DNA of 64,000 bases, taken from NCBI RefSeq assembly GCF_009707365.1, contig NZ_CP046122.1, positions 2,046,001 through 2,110,000 on the forward strand. Reading direction: 5' to 3'. Numbering within the stretch: position 1 is the stretch's first letter; each line of letters begins with the position of its first letter. The notes beneath the pieces are model-generated. The model was not told the DNA's origin and did no database searches. It saw only the letters and a program-made list of their open reading frames with translations. Made by a program: the position numbers and the translations under genes. Positions 54,576 through 62,425 of this stretch are shown one piece after another. This DNA is from Microlunatus sp. Gsoil 973 (lineage in GTDB: Bacteria; Actinomycetota; Actinomycetes; Propionibacteriales; Propionibacteriaceae).

Positions 54576-55163
54576 TCAGGCCCGAGCGACGTCGAGCAAG
54601 GATTCGAAGGATCGGCGGGCGCGCGCCTCGGCGTCCTGGGCGCCGACGATCCGCACCCAGTGGTACGCAGCCAGCAACAGCCCGTTGAGATCGTAGGCGA
54701 ACTGCATCGGATCGGCGTCGGCCTTGAACTGCCCTTCGCTGATTCCGGTCCGGAAGATCTGGGAGACCGAGTCGTAGAGGTCCCGATGGCCCTGGACGAT
54801 CTGGTCGCGTACCGACCCGGTCTGTTCCTCGAATTCGTTCAGTGCTTTGACATAGAGGCAGACTCCGGCCGTCCGGTGGACGCCCGAGTGCAGCCAGTTC
54901 TCGAAGAGTGCGCGGACCCGCTCCTCGCCACGCGGTGCCCGCACCGCAGGACGCAACACAGTATCGGTGAACTCCTCCCGGGCCCGGGCGAGCACCTGGA
55001 GTTGCAGTGACTCCTTGGACCGGAAGTGGGCGAAGAGGCCGCTCTTGGACAGGCCGGTCGCCCGCGCCAGCTCACCGATGGTCAGACCGCCGAGTCCGAC
55101 TCGATACGCAGTCTCGACGCCTTGGTGCAGGATGACGCCCCGGGTTTCCTCACCCTTGGCCAT
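54576..55163 (-). CDS. TetR-family transcriptional regulator
   Basis: 195 residues. N-terminal helix-turn-helix (GGLTIGELARATGLSKSGLF, AHFRSKESLQLQVLARAREE), then a ligand-binding helical domain (TetR_C type with CLYVKALNEFEEQ). ATG at 55163 (MAKGEETRG) is preferred; the longer frame to 55223 crosses the operator. A perfect palindrome AGCACGATCGTGCT lies 11 bp upstream. It forms a pair with the alpha/beta hydrolase. Confidence 0.92.
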   Translation of the reverse strand: MAKGEETRGVILHQGVETAYRVGLGGLTIGELARATGLSKSGLFAHFRSKESLQLQVLARAREEFTDTVLRPAVRAPRGEERVRALFENWLHSGVHRTAGVCLYVKALNEFEEQTGSVRDQIVQGHRDLYDSVSQIFRTGISEGQFKADADPMQFAYDLNGLLLAAYHWVRIVGAQDAEARARRSFESLLDVARA

Positions 55164-55174
55164 GGGAGAAAAAT

Positions 55175-55188
55175 AGCACGATCGTGCT
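55175..55188. promoter_or_regulatory. TetR operator palindrome
   Basis: AGCACGATCGTGCT is a perfect 14-bp palindrome 11 bp before the TetR start codon; AnCACGATCGTGnT is a common operator form for this TetR class. It should mediate autorepression of the TetR-hydrolase pair. Confidence 0.85.
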
Positions 55189-55238
55189 GCCAACGACAGA
55201 CCTACGCGATGGGTTAATGCCATCCGGCGGTAGCAGGG

Positions 55239-55898
55239 TCAGGATTCGGCCGGCACAAGCCGCGCCACCGCATCCTCCATGTGCTCGATCATCAGCCGGT
55301 CGGCGGTTCGGGAGTCGCCACCGGTCACTGCCCGGGCAATGGCCCGATGCTCGGCGACTCGATCGTCGGACAGGGCATAGCTCTCGGCCAGGGCGTGGAT
55401 GCACATCCGCGTCTCGGTGATCACCGTCCGGTGCACCCGGCGCAGCCGCGGGCTCTCCGACAACCCGACCAGTTCCTCGTGGAACCTGATGTCGACCTCC
55501 GAACGGTCGTCCACGCCGGCTGCCCGGGCCATCTCGTCGCAGATCGCATCCAGGGACGTCCCGGCCGCCGTCGGATCCCGTTGGAAGATCAACTGCAGGG
55601 CGGCCCGTTCGACGGCACCGCGCACCGCGTACATGTCCCGGACGTTCTCGGCGGTCATCTCGATGACGAACACGCCGCGATTGCGAATGGCGACCAGCAG
55701 GCCCTCCTGGGTCAGCCTCTGCAATCCCTCCCGAAGTGGTCCCCGGCTGACGCCGAAGGTGCGGGCCAGTTCTGCCTCATAGAGCTGCGCTCCAGCCGGA
55801 ATGTCACCGTGCGCGATCGCGTCGCGGATCTTGTCCGCGATGATGCTCGGGGTCGACGCCAGAGCCAACGGCTCGAGGAAGCGGCTGCTCTTGTTCAT
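55239..55898 (-). CDS. GntR-family regulator with FCD domain (regulon 2)
   Basis: 219 residues. Winged helix IADKIRDAIAHGDIPAGAQL, YEAELARTFGVSRGPLREGL, then an FCD domain (YAVRGAVERAALQLIFQRD; metal-ligand His candidates in DIRFHEELVGL and AEHRAIARAV). ATG at 55898 lies inside an operator-like site, and only 22 bp separate it from the divergent cyclodeaminase gene. Matching sites at 49288 and 52168 suggest it controls the transporter, aminotransferase and dehydrogenase genes as well as itself. Confidence 0.92.
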   Translation of the reverse strand: MNKSSRFLEPLALASTPSIIADKIRDAIAHGDIPAGAQLYEAELARTFGVSRGPLREGLQRLTQEGLLVAIRNRGVFVIEMTAENVRDMYAVRGAVERAALQLIFQRDPTAAGTSLDAICDEMARAAGVDDRSEVDIRFHEELVGLSESPRLRRVHRTVITETRMCIHALAESYALSDDRVAEHRAIARAVTGGDSRTADRLMIEHMEDAVARLVPAES

Positions 55899-55909
55899 TG
55901 TCGACTATC
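55897..55909. promoter_or_regulatory. GntR-type operator (regulon 2, site 3)
   Basis: ATTGTCGACTATC matches the 52168 palindrome at all but one core position. It overlaps the GntR start codon and ends 12 bp before the divergent cyclodeaminase start, so one bound dimer could block both genes. Confidence 0.65.
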
Positions 55910-55920
55910 CTACGACCCCG

Positions 55921-56871
55921 ATGGCTCTGCTCTCCCTCGATGACACCAGCACCCGGTCGACGCTCACACCAGGCCGATTGATCGAGGAGATGCGTCGTGC
56001 CTTCATCGATCTGCGGGACGGTCGGTTCGAGCTGCCCCAACGGGTGGCGTTGGCTGATTCCGGCTATCTGGTGATGCCGACGCGGCACCGTACGGCCGAT
56101 TCCCTGGTGGTCAAGACCCTGTCCTTGGCCGCCGACCGCGATCCTATGATCAGCGGTCTGGTCAGCTGGTCCACTCGTGATCACGACCGAAGTGTGGTCG
56201 CCCCGGCCGAGACGATCACTGCCCTCCGCACGGGCGCGATCACTGGTCTGGTCACCGATCTGGTTGCCGACCCGGCAGCCTCGACTTTGGCGATCTTCGG
56301 CGCCGGCGCGCTGGCAGCCGACCAGGTCCGGTTCACGCATGCCGTCCGGTCGCTGACCGCAGTCCGGTTCGTGGCGAGGACGCCGTCCCGCGCCGAACCG
56401 CTGGTCGCACAGCTGCAGACCGAACTACCCGACACCAGTTTCATGATCACCACCCCGACGGATCGGCATCTGGCTGACATCGACCTGGTCTGCTGCGCCA
56501 CGACGAGTACCGCACCGCTGTTCTCCGCGACCGAATTGGCCGAGACCGTGCACGTCACGGCGGTCGGTTCCTACAAGTCGACGATGCATGAGTTCGGCGC
56601 CGACCTGATCGCGGCCGCCTCGGCGGTCCTGGTCGATGATCTGGCTGCCTGCATGATCGAATCGGGCGAGCTGATCGACGCGGTCGACGCCGAAGTGATC
56701 ACCCGCGACGACATCACCGAGTTGGTCTCGATCATCGACCGGCCGCAGCGTCGGGGGGGGGGGGACGGACGATCTTCAAGTCCGTCGGGGTCGCGGTCCA
56801 GGACTGGGCGGCCATGCATCTCTTGGCCCGAACCATCCTCGGCTGAGGCCGCCCACACCTCAGTCTGTTGA
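55921..56871 (+). CDS. Ornithine cyclodeaminase/EutC-like protein, frameshifted at a G12 tract
   Basis: Family of ornithine/lysine cyclodeaminases, alanine dehydrogenases and the ectoine-degradation protein EutC. Substrate part: LTPGRLIEEMRRAFIDLRDG and VKTLSL with the conserved Lys; NAD-binding LAIFGAGALAADQVRFTHAV; VTAVGSYKSTMHEF. After residue ~278 a run of twelve G (56753-56764) shifts the frame: the normal family C-terminus TIFKSVGVAVQDWAAMHLLA is intact but in another frame, ending at TGA 56844-56846. As read here the protein instead ends in an Arg/Ser-rich tail and overlaps the converging gene by 12 bp. Ten or thirteen Gs would restore it. ATG at 55921; no ribosome site. Confidence 0.85.
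   Translation: MALLSLDDTSTRSTLTPGRLIEEMRRAFIDLRDGRFELPQRVALADSGYLVMPTRHRTADSLVVKTLSLAADRDPMISGLVSWSTRDHDRSVVAPAETITALRTGAITGLVTDLVADPAASTLAIFGAGALAADQVRFTHAVRSLTAVRFVARTPSRAEPLVAQLQTELPDTSFMITTPTDRHLADIDLVCCATTSTAPLFSATELAETVHVTAVGSYKSTMHEFGADLIAAASAVLVDDLAACMIESGELIDAVDAEVITRDDITELVSIIDRPQRRGGGDGRSSSPSGSRSRTGRPCISWPEPSSAEAAHTSVC
56753..56764 (+). repeat. Homopolymer tract G12
   Basis: Twelve consecutive G bases inside the cyclodeaminase-like gene, the longest homopolymer noticed in the window, and exactly at the point where the reading frame is lost. Such tracts slip in replication and are also error-prone in sequencing. Confidence 0.97.
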
Positions 56872-57981
56872 GGCGACCGTGAGGCGTACAGCTTCCCCAG
56901 CGGCCATCCCCAGGCGACGGAGATCGTCGACCAACGGCGTGATCATGTGCAGTCCGGGGCGACGCGTCGGAAGACTCGCGACCTTCTCATCCAGAGTGGT
57001 CAGCGCCTGCTCGAGCGATTGATCACGATCTCCGACCGAGCCGCGCTGCAGCGCCTGCCGGATCGACTCGATCGCATCGGCGACACGGCACTCGAACTCC
57101 GCAGGCTCATCGGGCCGGCCGGTCTCCTGCGGATCGGCCAGATCTTCCAGACGACGCTGCAGGTCCTGCAACCGGAGCGCCACCCGATGGACCGCCCTTG
57201 CCTGCGCCAGCCGGGCATCGAGATCGGCCCGCCGGGACCTGCGTCGGATCCGTTGTGCTTCCGAGGCCTCGGCCAACCGGGTCTCGACCCGGCGCCGCAC
57301 GGTGTCCAGATCGACCGTGTCCGGCAGCCCGGTGCCGAAGGACGCCTCCCGGCCGCCGTCGCGAAGATCATCCTGCAGTTGACCCAGCCGTTCGATGATC
57401 GACAACCACAGCCGGTGCACCGCCTCGTCCAGTGGTGCGGTGATCAACTGTGGCATCAGGGTGACGACCGCGACCCCGATCGCCGCACCCAGCGAGGTCA
57501 GACCGGTGTAGGCGGTCGCGTAGGCCAGCGGCTGTCCCTGGCCGAGAACCATGGTGAAGATGGCCACCGTCGGAACCCAGGCACGCATCGTGCCCAACAA
57601 CTTCCAGCCCGCGATCAACACGCTGGCCGCGATCACCACCGCCACACTGACGGCGTCGGGCCGGACGATGGCCAGCGCCAGCAACCCGACAGCCGATCCA
57701 AGGGTCAGCGCCAACACCGACCTGAACAGTTCCCGGGCCGTCGCCAGGACGGTCGTCGACGTGACGACCACGGCGCCCATCGGCGCGAAGTAGGCGTGTT
57801 GTTGCGCTTCGTGCCCGGGAAGCAGTTGGGCCACCGCCCATGCCAGCCCGCCGGCGATCGAGGTGCGCAGTGCCAGGCCGAGGCGGGGGTGCATCCGCCA
57901 CCAGTGCCGCACCGGCCGGACCACGCGCGCCGCGGGTTGCGGCAGTTCCGGCGGCGGGCCGGCAGCACGATCTGTGAGCAT
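56860..57981 (-). CDS. FUSC-family (aromatic acid exporter-like) membrane protein
   Basis: 373 residues. About six membrane segments in the first 180 residues: LALRTSIAGGLAWAVAQLLP, YFAPMGAVVVTSTTVLATAR, VLALTLGSAVGLLALAIV, VVIAASVLIAGWKLLG. The C-terminal half is a charged helical cytoplasmic region (VRRRVETRLAEASEAQRIRR). This is the FUSC/ArAE group, implicated in efflux of aromatic or other organic acids. ATG at 57981. It converges on the cyclodeaminase gene and its end overlaps that gene's frameshifted tail. Confidence 0.85.
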   Translation of the reverse strand: MLTDRAAGPPPELPQPAARVVRPVRHWWRMHPRLGLALRTSIAGGLAWAVAQLLPGHEAQQHAYFAPMGAVVVTSTTVLATARELFRSVLALTLGSAVGLLALAIVRPDAVSVAVVIAASVLIAGWKLLGTMRAWVPTVAIFTMVLGQGQPLAYATAYTGLTSLGAAIGVAVVTLMPQLITAPLDEAVHRLWLSIIERLGQLQDDLRDGGREASFGTGLPDTVDLDTVRRRVETRLAEASEAQRIRRRSRRADLDARLAQARAVHRVALRLQDLQRRLEDLADPQETGRPDEPAEFECRVADAIESIRQALQRGSVGDRDQSLEQALTTLDEKVASLPTRRPGLHMITPLVDDLRRLGMAAGEAVRLTVASTD

Positions 57982-58099
57982 CCCGAACCGTTACCCAGGG
58001 AATCGAACGGCTACCTGGGCTGCCTGTCTCCGGCGTTTCCGGCCGTGGCGGATCGGGTACGTGGCGGGCACCGGACAACCATCGATGAAGGGCGAAGCG

Positions 58100-59278
58100 A
58101 TGCGAGCGGTCACCTGGCAGGGCCGACGAGAGATCGAGGTCAAGGACGTACCGGACCCCGAACTGATCGAACCGGACGACGTGATCATCGAGGTCAGCTC
58201 GACCGCGATCTGCGGCTCCGACCTGCATCTGTACGAGGCACTCGGGCCGTTCATGGATCCCGGCGACGTGCTGGGGCACGAGACCATGGGAACGGTTGTC
58301 GAGGCCGGTCCCGCCGTCGAACAGCTGGCACCGGGTGATCGCGTGGTGGTGCCGTTCAACATCTCCTGCGGTAACTGCTGGATGTGCCGGAACGGCCTGC
58401 AGTCCCAGTGCGAGACGACGCAGGTGAGGAAACACGGCACCGGGGCCGCACTGTTCGGCTATTCCCGACTCTACGGTTCGGTGCCGGGCGGCCAGGCGGA
58501 GCGGCTGCGGGTGCCGTTCGCCAACTACGGACCCATAAAGGTCGACAAAGCACCGCCGGACGAGCGATTCCTCTATCTCTCCGACATCCTGCCGACCGCG
58601 TGGCAGGCCTACCAGTACGCCGACCCCGAGCCGGGCGCCACGGTCGCGGTGATCGGTCTCGGCCCGGTCGGTCAGCTGGCCGCTCGGATCGCCCGGCACT
58701 TCGGTCATCCGGTGATCGGGGTCGATCCGGTGGAGCATCGCAGGGACGTGGCGGCAGCCCACGGGATCGAGGTCCTCGATCTCGACGACCAGACCATCTC
58801 GGCGGTCCTCGACCGGACCGACGGCCGGGGTGCCGACGCCACCATCGACGCCGTCGGGATGGAAGCCCACGGATCGGCGGCGAAACTGGCCTTTCGGATG
58901 GTCTCCGTGCTCCCGTCACCGGTCGGTCGCAAGCTGATGACGACCGCCGGCACAGACGCCCTGGGCGGGCTGATGCTGGCGCTGGAGACGGTTCGCCGGG
59001 GCGGCACGGTGTCCATCTCGGGCGTCTACGGCGGCAAGACCGATCCGCTGCCGATGATGGACATGTTCGACCGCCAGTTGCAGATCCGGATGGGCCAGTG
59101 CAACGTCAGGCGGTGGACCGACGACCTGATGCCGCTGGTCTCCGATCCGGACGATCCCCTCGATCTCCAGCGGCTGGCAAGTCACCGGCTGCCGCTGGAG
59201 GCGGCTCCGGACGCGTACGCGATGTTCCAGCAGAAGCGGGACAACTGCCTCAAGGTCGTTCTCCGGCCGAATCCCTGA
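58100..59278 (+). CDS. Zinc-dependent alcohol dehydrogenase
   Basis: 392-residue medium-chain dehydrogenase. Catalytic zinc ligands in TAICGSDLHLYE and LGHETMGTV; structural-zinc cysteines CGNCWMCRNGLQSQC (four Cys); NAD-binding IGLGPVGQLAARIARHFG. Resembles the glutathione-independent formaldehyde dehydrogenase/threonine dehydrogenase-like subgroup. ATG at 58100 has GAAGGG seven bases upstream; ATG 58085 is an alternative. It is divergent from the FUSC gene. Substrate unknown. The stop reads TGATCA. Confidence 0.9.
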   Translation: MRAVTWQGRREIEVKDVPDPELIEPDDVIIEVSSTAICGSDLHLYEALGPFMDPGDVLGHETMGTVVEAGPAVEQLAPGDRVVVPFNISCGNCWMCRNGLQSQCETTQVRKHGTGAALFGYSRLYGSVPGGQAERLRVPFANYGPIKVDKAPPDERFLYLSDILPTAWQAYQYADPEPGATVAVIGLGPVGQLAARIARHFGHPVIGVDPVEHRRDVAAAHGIEVLDLDDQTISAVLDRTDGRGADATIDAVGMEAHGSAAKLAFRMVSVLPSPVGRKLMTTAGTDALGGLMLALETVRRGGTVSISGVYGGKTDPLPMMDMFDRQLQIRMGQCNVRRWTDDLMPLVSDPDDPLDLQRLASHRLPLEAAPDAYAMFQQKRDNCLKVVLRPNP

Positions 59279-59366
59279 TCAACTCACCGAGAAGTGGTTG
59301 CTGGGAAGTTGCTGCTGGGTAGTCACAGCGCGATCTTCCCAGTTGATGTTGCCGACCAGCTCGCGG

Positions 59367-60074
59367 TCAGCCGAACAACCGTCCCGGGCCGGTCCCCGGT
59401 CGAAGGCCGTCGACCAGCCGGAGTCCTTCCCAGACCGTCACCTGGTTGGCGGTGAGCACCGGCTTGCCGACAGCTGCCTCAAGATCATCGATGATGCCCA
59501 GGGTGTGCATCGCCGTGTCCGGCACCAGGACCGCGTCCGCGGCGGGGACGTCGGCGGCACGCACCATGCTGATCACGTCGTCTGGTCCGAGTCGGCCGAC
59601 GTCGGACGCATGGAGGATGTCGGACGCGCCGAAGTTGATCACCGCGCAATCGGCCTGGTCGAGGAAGTCGACGAACAGGCGAGCGACATCGTCGGGGTAG
59701 GAGGCCGCCACCGCGAGCTGGTGCACCCCGAGTGCCGCGGCGGCACGCGCGAAGGCCAGTGAGGTCGAGGACGCCGGTCGGCCGCAGCGTTCGGAGAGCT
59801 CCGCGGCCTGGTCCTGGGCGCCCTGCCATCCGAAGACGAAGCTCCCGGACGTGCAGGCCCAGACGATGGCATCAGGCTGGTGTACCCGGAGTTCGGCAGC
59901 GCCCTCAGCGAGCACGGAGGCCTGTCCCCAGGCGCGAAGTTCGTCAGGCCGGTGTGCATCGCTGTCCATGGCGGTGTGCACCAGCGGCAACCGCAGACCT
60001 GCGAAGATCTGCTCCGCGACTAGGTAGTCGTCCTGAGCGCTGTAACCGGGATACAGCAGGCCGATCGTGGTCAT
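59367..60074 (-). CDS. Asp/Glu racemase-superfamily protein (EutA/maleate isomerase-like)
   Basis: 235 residues. The first catalytic-Cys loop is intact (AIVWACTSGSFVFG, Cys74). At the second position, where the partial paralogue at 63651 has VACTNVVTYDLI, this protein has VPDTAMHTLGII, so the second Cys is Asp. The end (KPVLTANQVTVWEGLR) aligns with the paralogue's KPVITANQATMWGLLR. A one-Cys member cannot do two-base racemization; it may be a decarboxylase or isomerase. ATG at 60074 overlaps the end of the M20 gene by four bases, so it is last in a five-gene minus-strand operon. Confidence 0.88.
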   Translation of the reverse strand: MTTIGLLYPGYSAQDDYLVAEQIFAGLRLPLVHTAMDSDAHRPDELRAWGQASVLAEGAAELRVHQPDAIVWACTSGSFVFGWQGAQDQAAELSERCGRPASSTSLAFARAAAALGVHQLAVAASYPDDVARLFVDFLDQADCAVINFGASDILHASDVGRLGPDDVISMVRAADVPAADAVLVPDTAMHTLGIIDDLEAAVGKPVLTANQVTVWEGLRLVDGLRPGTGPGRLFG

Positions 60075-61254
60075 GAGACTCCCAACAGATCGAGGATGAT
60101 CCGGGCGTACGTCCGGGCTGCGATCACCAGTTGGTCGATGGCGACCGATTCATCGGCCCGATGTGCCTGTTCCGACACCGATCCCGGACCGAAGACGACC
60201 ACGGGCAGCTTGGCGTCCCTGGCCAGGAAACCGCCGTCGCAGGCTGCTGTCCAGCCGCCGAGTGGCGGGTGTCCGGCGCCGGCCGCCGCGGCTGCGTCCA
60301 CGAGTGCACCGACCAACGGCGCATCCTGGTCGGTCTCGAAACCGGGCATGTCGAGTGTCAGCTCGGCCGTCACCTTGAGCCCGTCGCGCTCCAGGCCGAG
60401 GCATGTCAGTCTGGTCCGAAGTTGATCAAGCACCTCCGGGCCGGACTCGTGCGGGAGCAGCCGCCGGTCGGCGATCACCGTGCACTCCCCGGCACGATCG
60501 ACGGTCCGATGCCGCCGTCGATCCGTCCGACGCTGACCGTGGCCGGCCCGACCAGCGGATGGGCCGCGGCCGCCAACTCGGCGTGCCAGGCGCGCAGCTC
60601 CTCGACCACCCGGATGGCACCGTAGACGGCGTTCAGGCCGTCGTCCGGGTTGCCGGCATGCGCCGCCCGGCCGATGATGGTGATCTTCAGGTAGGCGTCT
60701 CCGCGGGCGGCGATGATCGGCTGCAGGTCGGTCGGTTCGGCGACCACACAGCCGAGGAAGTCGCCGCGGTCGCCGCTGTCCAGGTAGCGCCTGATGCCCA
60801 GAGCGTGATCCTCCTCGTCGACGGTGACCGCGAGTTCGACCGGTCCGGACAACTCGATGCCCGCCCGGTCGAGCGCGCCCAGTGCCACGACGCATGCGGC
60901 CAGTCCGCCCTTCATGTCCGCGGCGCCGCGACCGTGGAGCCGGTTGTCCCGGACCAGGCCGCCGTAGGGATCCATCGTCCAGTCGTCCCCCGGCGGGACC
61001 ACATCGGAGTGGCCGAGGAGCAGCAGTCCGGGACCCTGTCCACCGTCAAGCACCGCCCGCAGGTTGGGCCGGCCGGGAAGCACCTCGTCGATGATCGGAT
61101 CCAGTCCGCGGAGCCGACACGCGTCGGCCAGCACGCCGACGGTCGCCGCCTCCTGCCCGGGCGGATTGTGCCCGCGAGCCACCACAAGACCGGCAGCAAG
61201 TGAGGTGACCTCCTCGACGCCGATCGACTGCACGACGTCGGCCGGATCAACCAT
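60071..61254 (-). pseudogene. M20-family amidohydrolase (ArgE/DapE-like), frameshifted
   Basis: Two frames make one M20 protein. The first (from ATG 61254) has metal ligands in LLLGHSDVVPP, GRGAADMKGG and TVDEEDHALG, and runs to GIGPSIVPG; it stops after 60490. The other frame continues ECTVIADRRLLPHE to the final QAHRADESVAID (last metal-ligand region). The join falls at a run of four G on the minus strand (60487-60490); one extra G restores a ~394-residue enzyme. M20 enzymes remove acyl groups from amino acids; in this context deacetylation of N-acetyl-diaminobutyrate (the DoeB step) is plausible. It overlaps the aminotransferase gene by 8 bp and the racemase gene by 4 bp. Confidence 0.85.
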
Positions 61255-62425
61255 GATCAACGGCACGGGACAGGCGGGCAACTCCCTCACGGATCCGCTC
61301 AGGCGCGGTCGATGCGAAGCACAACCGGAGCGCGTCGGTGAAGCGATGCCCGGGTGAGAACGCCTGCCCGGGAATGTACGCGACGCCCTCGGCCAGCGCC
61401 GTCGCGAACAGACCCTGGGTGTCGACGCCGGGCAACGTCACCCAGATGAAGAAGCCGCCGTCGGGGTCGGTCCAGGAGGCCGTGTCACCGAAGTGATCGG
61501 CCAGGGCCTGCTGCATGGCGATCTTGCGTTCCCGGTAGCGATCCCGCTGGATCTGCAGGTGATCACTCAGGAAGCCGCCGGTGAGATACCCGGCGACGAG
61601 CCGCTGGTTGGGCAGGTTCGTGCAGGTGTCCATCGCCTGTTTGGCGTTGATCAGCAACTGTTGCAGTCCGGGGTCGGTGTCCACCCAGCCGACTCGCAGT
61701 CCCGGGGCGATGATCTTGGAGAAGGTGCGTACCGCGAAGACCAACGGATCGCCGTCGGCGAGCGACCGGATCGACGGGATCTCCTCACCGTCGAACCGGA
61801 GCATCGCATAGGGGTCATCGTCGATGATCATGCAGTTCCAGCTTCGGGCCAACTCGATCAGCCGCAAACGACGATCGAGACTCATCGTTGTGCCGGATGG
61901 ATTCTGGAAGGTCGGAATCACGTAGATCGCCTTGGGCGAGCGGCTGGCCCGTCCGACCGCGGCCTTCAGTTCGTCGATGATCATGCCGTCACCGTCGGTC
62001 GGCACCTCGAGCAGCTCGGCACCGTAGGACAGCGCCGTTGCGCTGCCGTTGGTGTAGGTCGGCGATTCCACCACCACCAGATCGCCCGGGTCGATGAAGA
62101 GCTTGCCGAACAGGTCCAGTCCCTGCATACCACCGGCGGTGACGGTCAGCCGTTCGCCGGTCGTCGCGTCCGGGGTATCGGAAAGCAGGTCGAGCAACGC
62201 GCCGCGCAACCACGGGTCGCCCTCGGTCGCCGCGTAGTCGAACGCGTCGGCGGTCAGCACCGCGGGCGCAAGGTCGTCGAAGACCGCTGTGGGGATCGCC
62301 TCCTCGGCCGGACTGCCGATGGCGAATCGGACGATGTCGTGACTCTGCTTCTGCAGCAGTGAGGTCGAGGAGTCGATCACCGACCCGACCAATCGGTTCG
62401 TCCGTCCTGCCAACAAACTCATCAT
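61247..62425 (-). CDS. PLP-dependent aminotransferase, 2-aminoadipate/MocR-domain type without HTH
   Basis: About 392 residues, fold-type I class I/II transaminase (PLF domain like LysN and the C-terminal part of MocR regulators). YTNGSATALSYGAELLEVP, FQNPSGTTMSLDRRLRLIEL, DDDPYAMLRFDG and the PLP lysine in RTFSKIIAPGLRVGWV are visible. No DNA-binding domain is fused, unlike EnuR, the usual regulator of ectoine genes. ATG 62425 overlaps the DoeA-like stop by one base (TGATG); ATG 62422 with GGAG at six bases is equally likely. Probably a catabolic transaminase of the same pathway. Confidence 0.9.
   Translation of the reverse strand: MMSLLAGRTNRLVGSVIDSSTSLLQKQSHDIVRFAIGSPAEEAIPTAVFDDLAPAVLTADAFDYAATEGDPWLRGALLDLLSDTPDATTGERLTVTAGGMQGLDLFGKLFIDPGDLVVVESPTYTNGSATALSYGAELLEVPTDGDGMIIDELKAAVGRASRSPKAIYVIPTFQNPSGTTMSLDRRLRLIELARSWNCMIIDDDPYAMLRFDGEEIPSIRSLADGDPLVFAVRTFSKIIAPGLRVGWVDTDPGLQQLLINAKQAMDTCTNLPNQRLVAGYLTGGFLSDHLQIQRDRYRERKIAMQQALADHFGDTASWTDPDGGFFIWVTLPGVDTQGLFATALAEGVAYIPGQAFSPGHRFTDALRLCFASTAPERIREGVARLSRAVDHG

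Noticed and set aside
59301-59342. Terminator between the ADH gene and the EutA-like gene
   Set aside because: Only an 8-bp inverted repeat (CTGGGAAG/CTTCCCAG) with a 26-nt loop and no T run; too weak to call.
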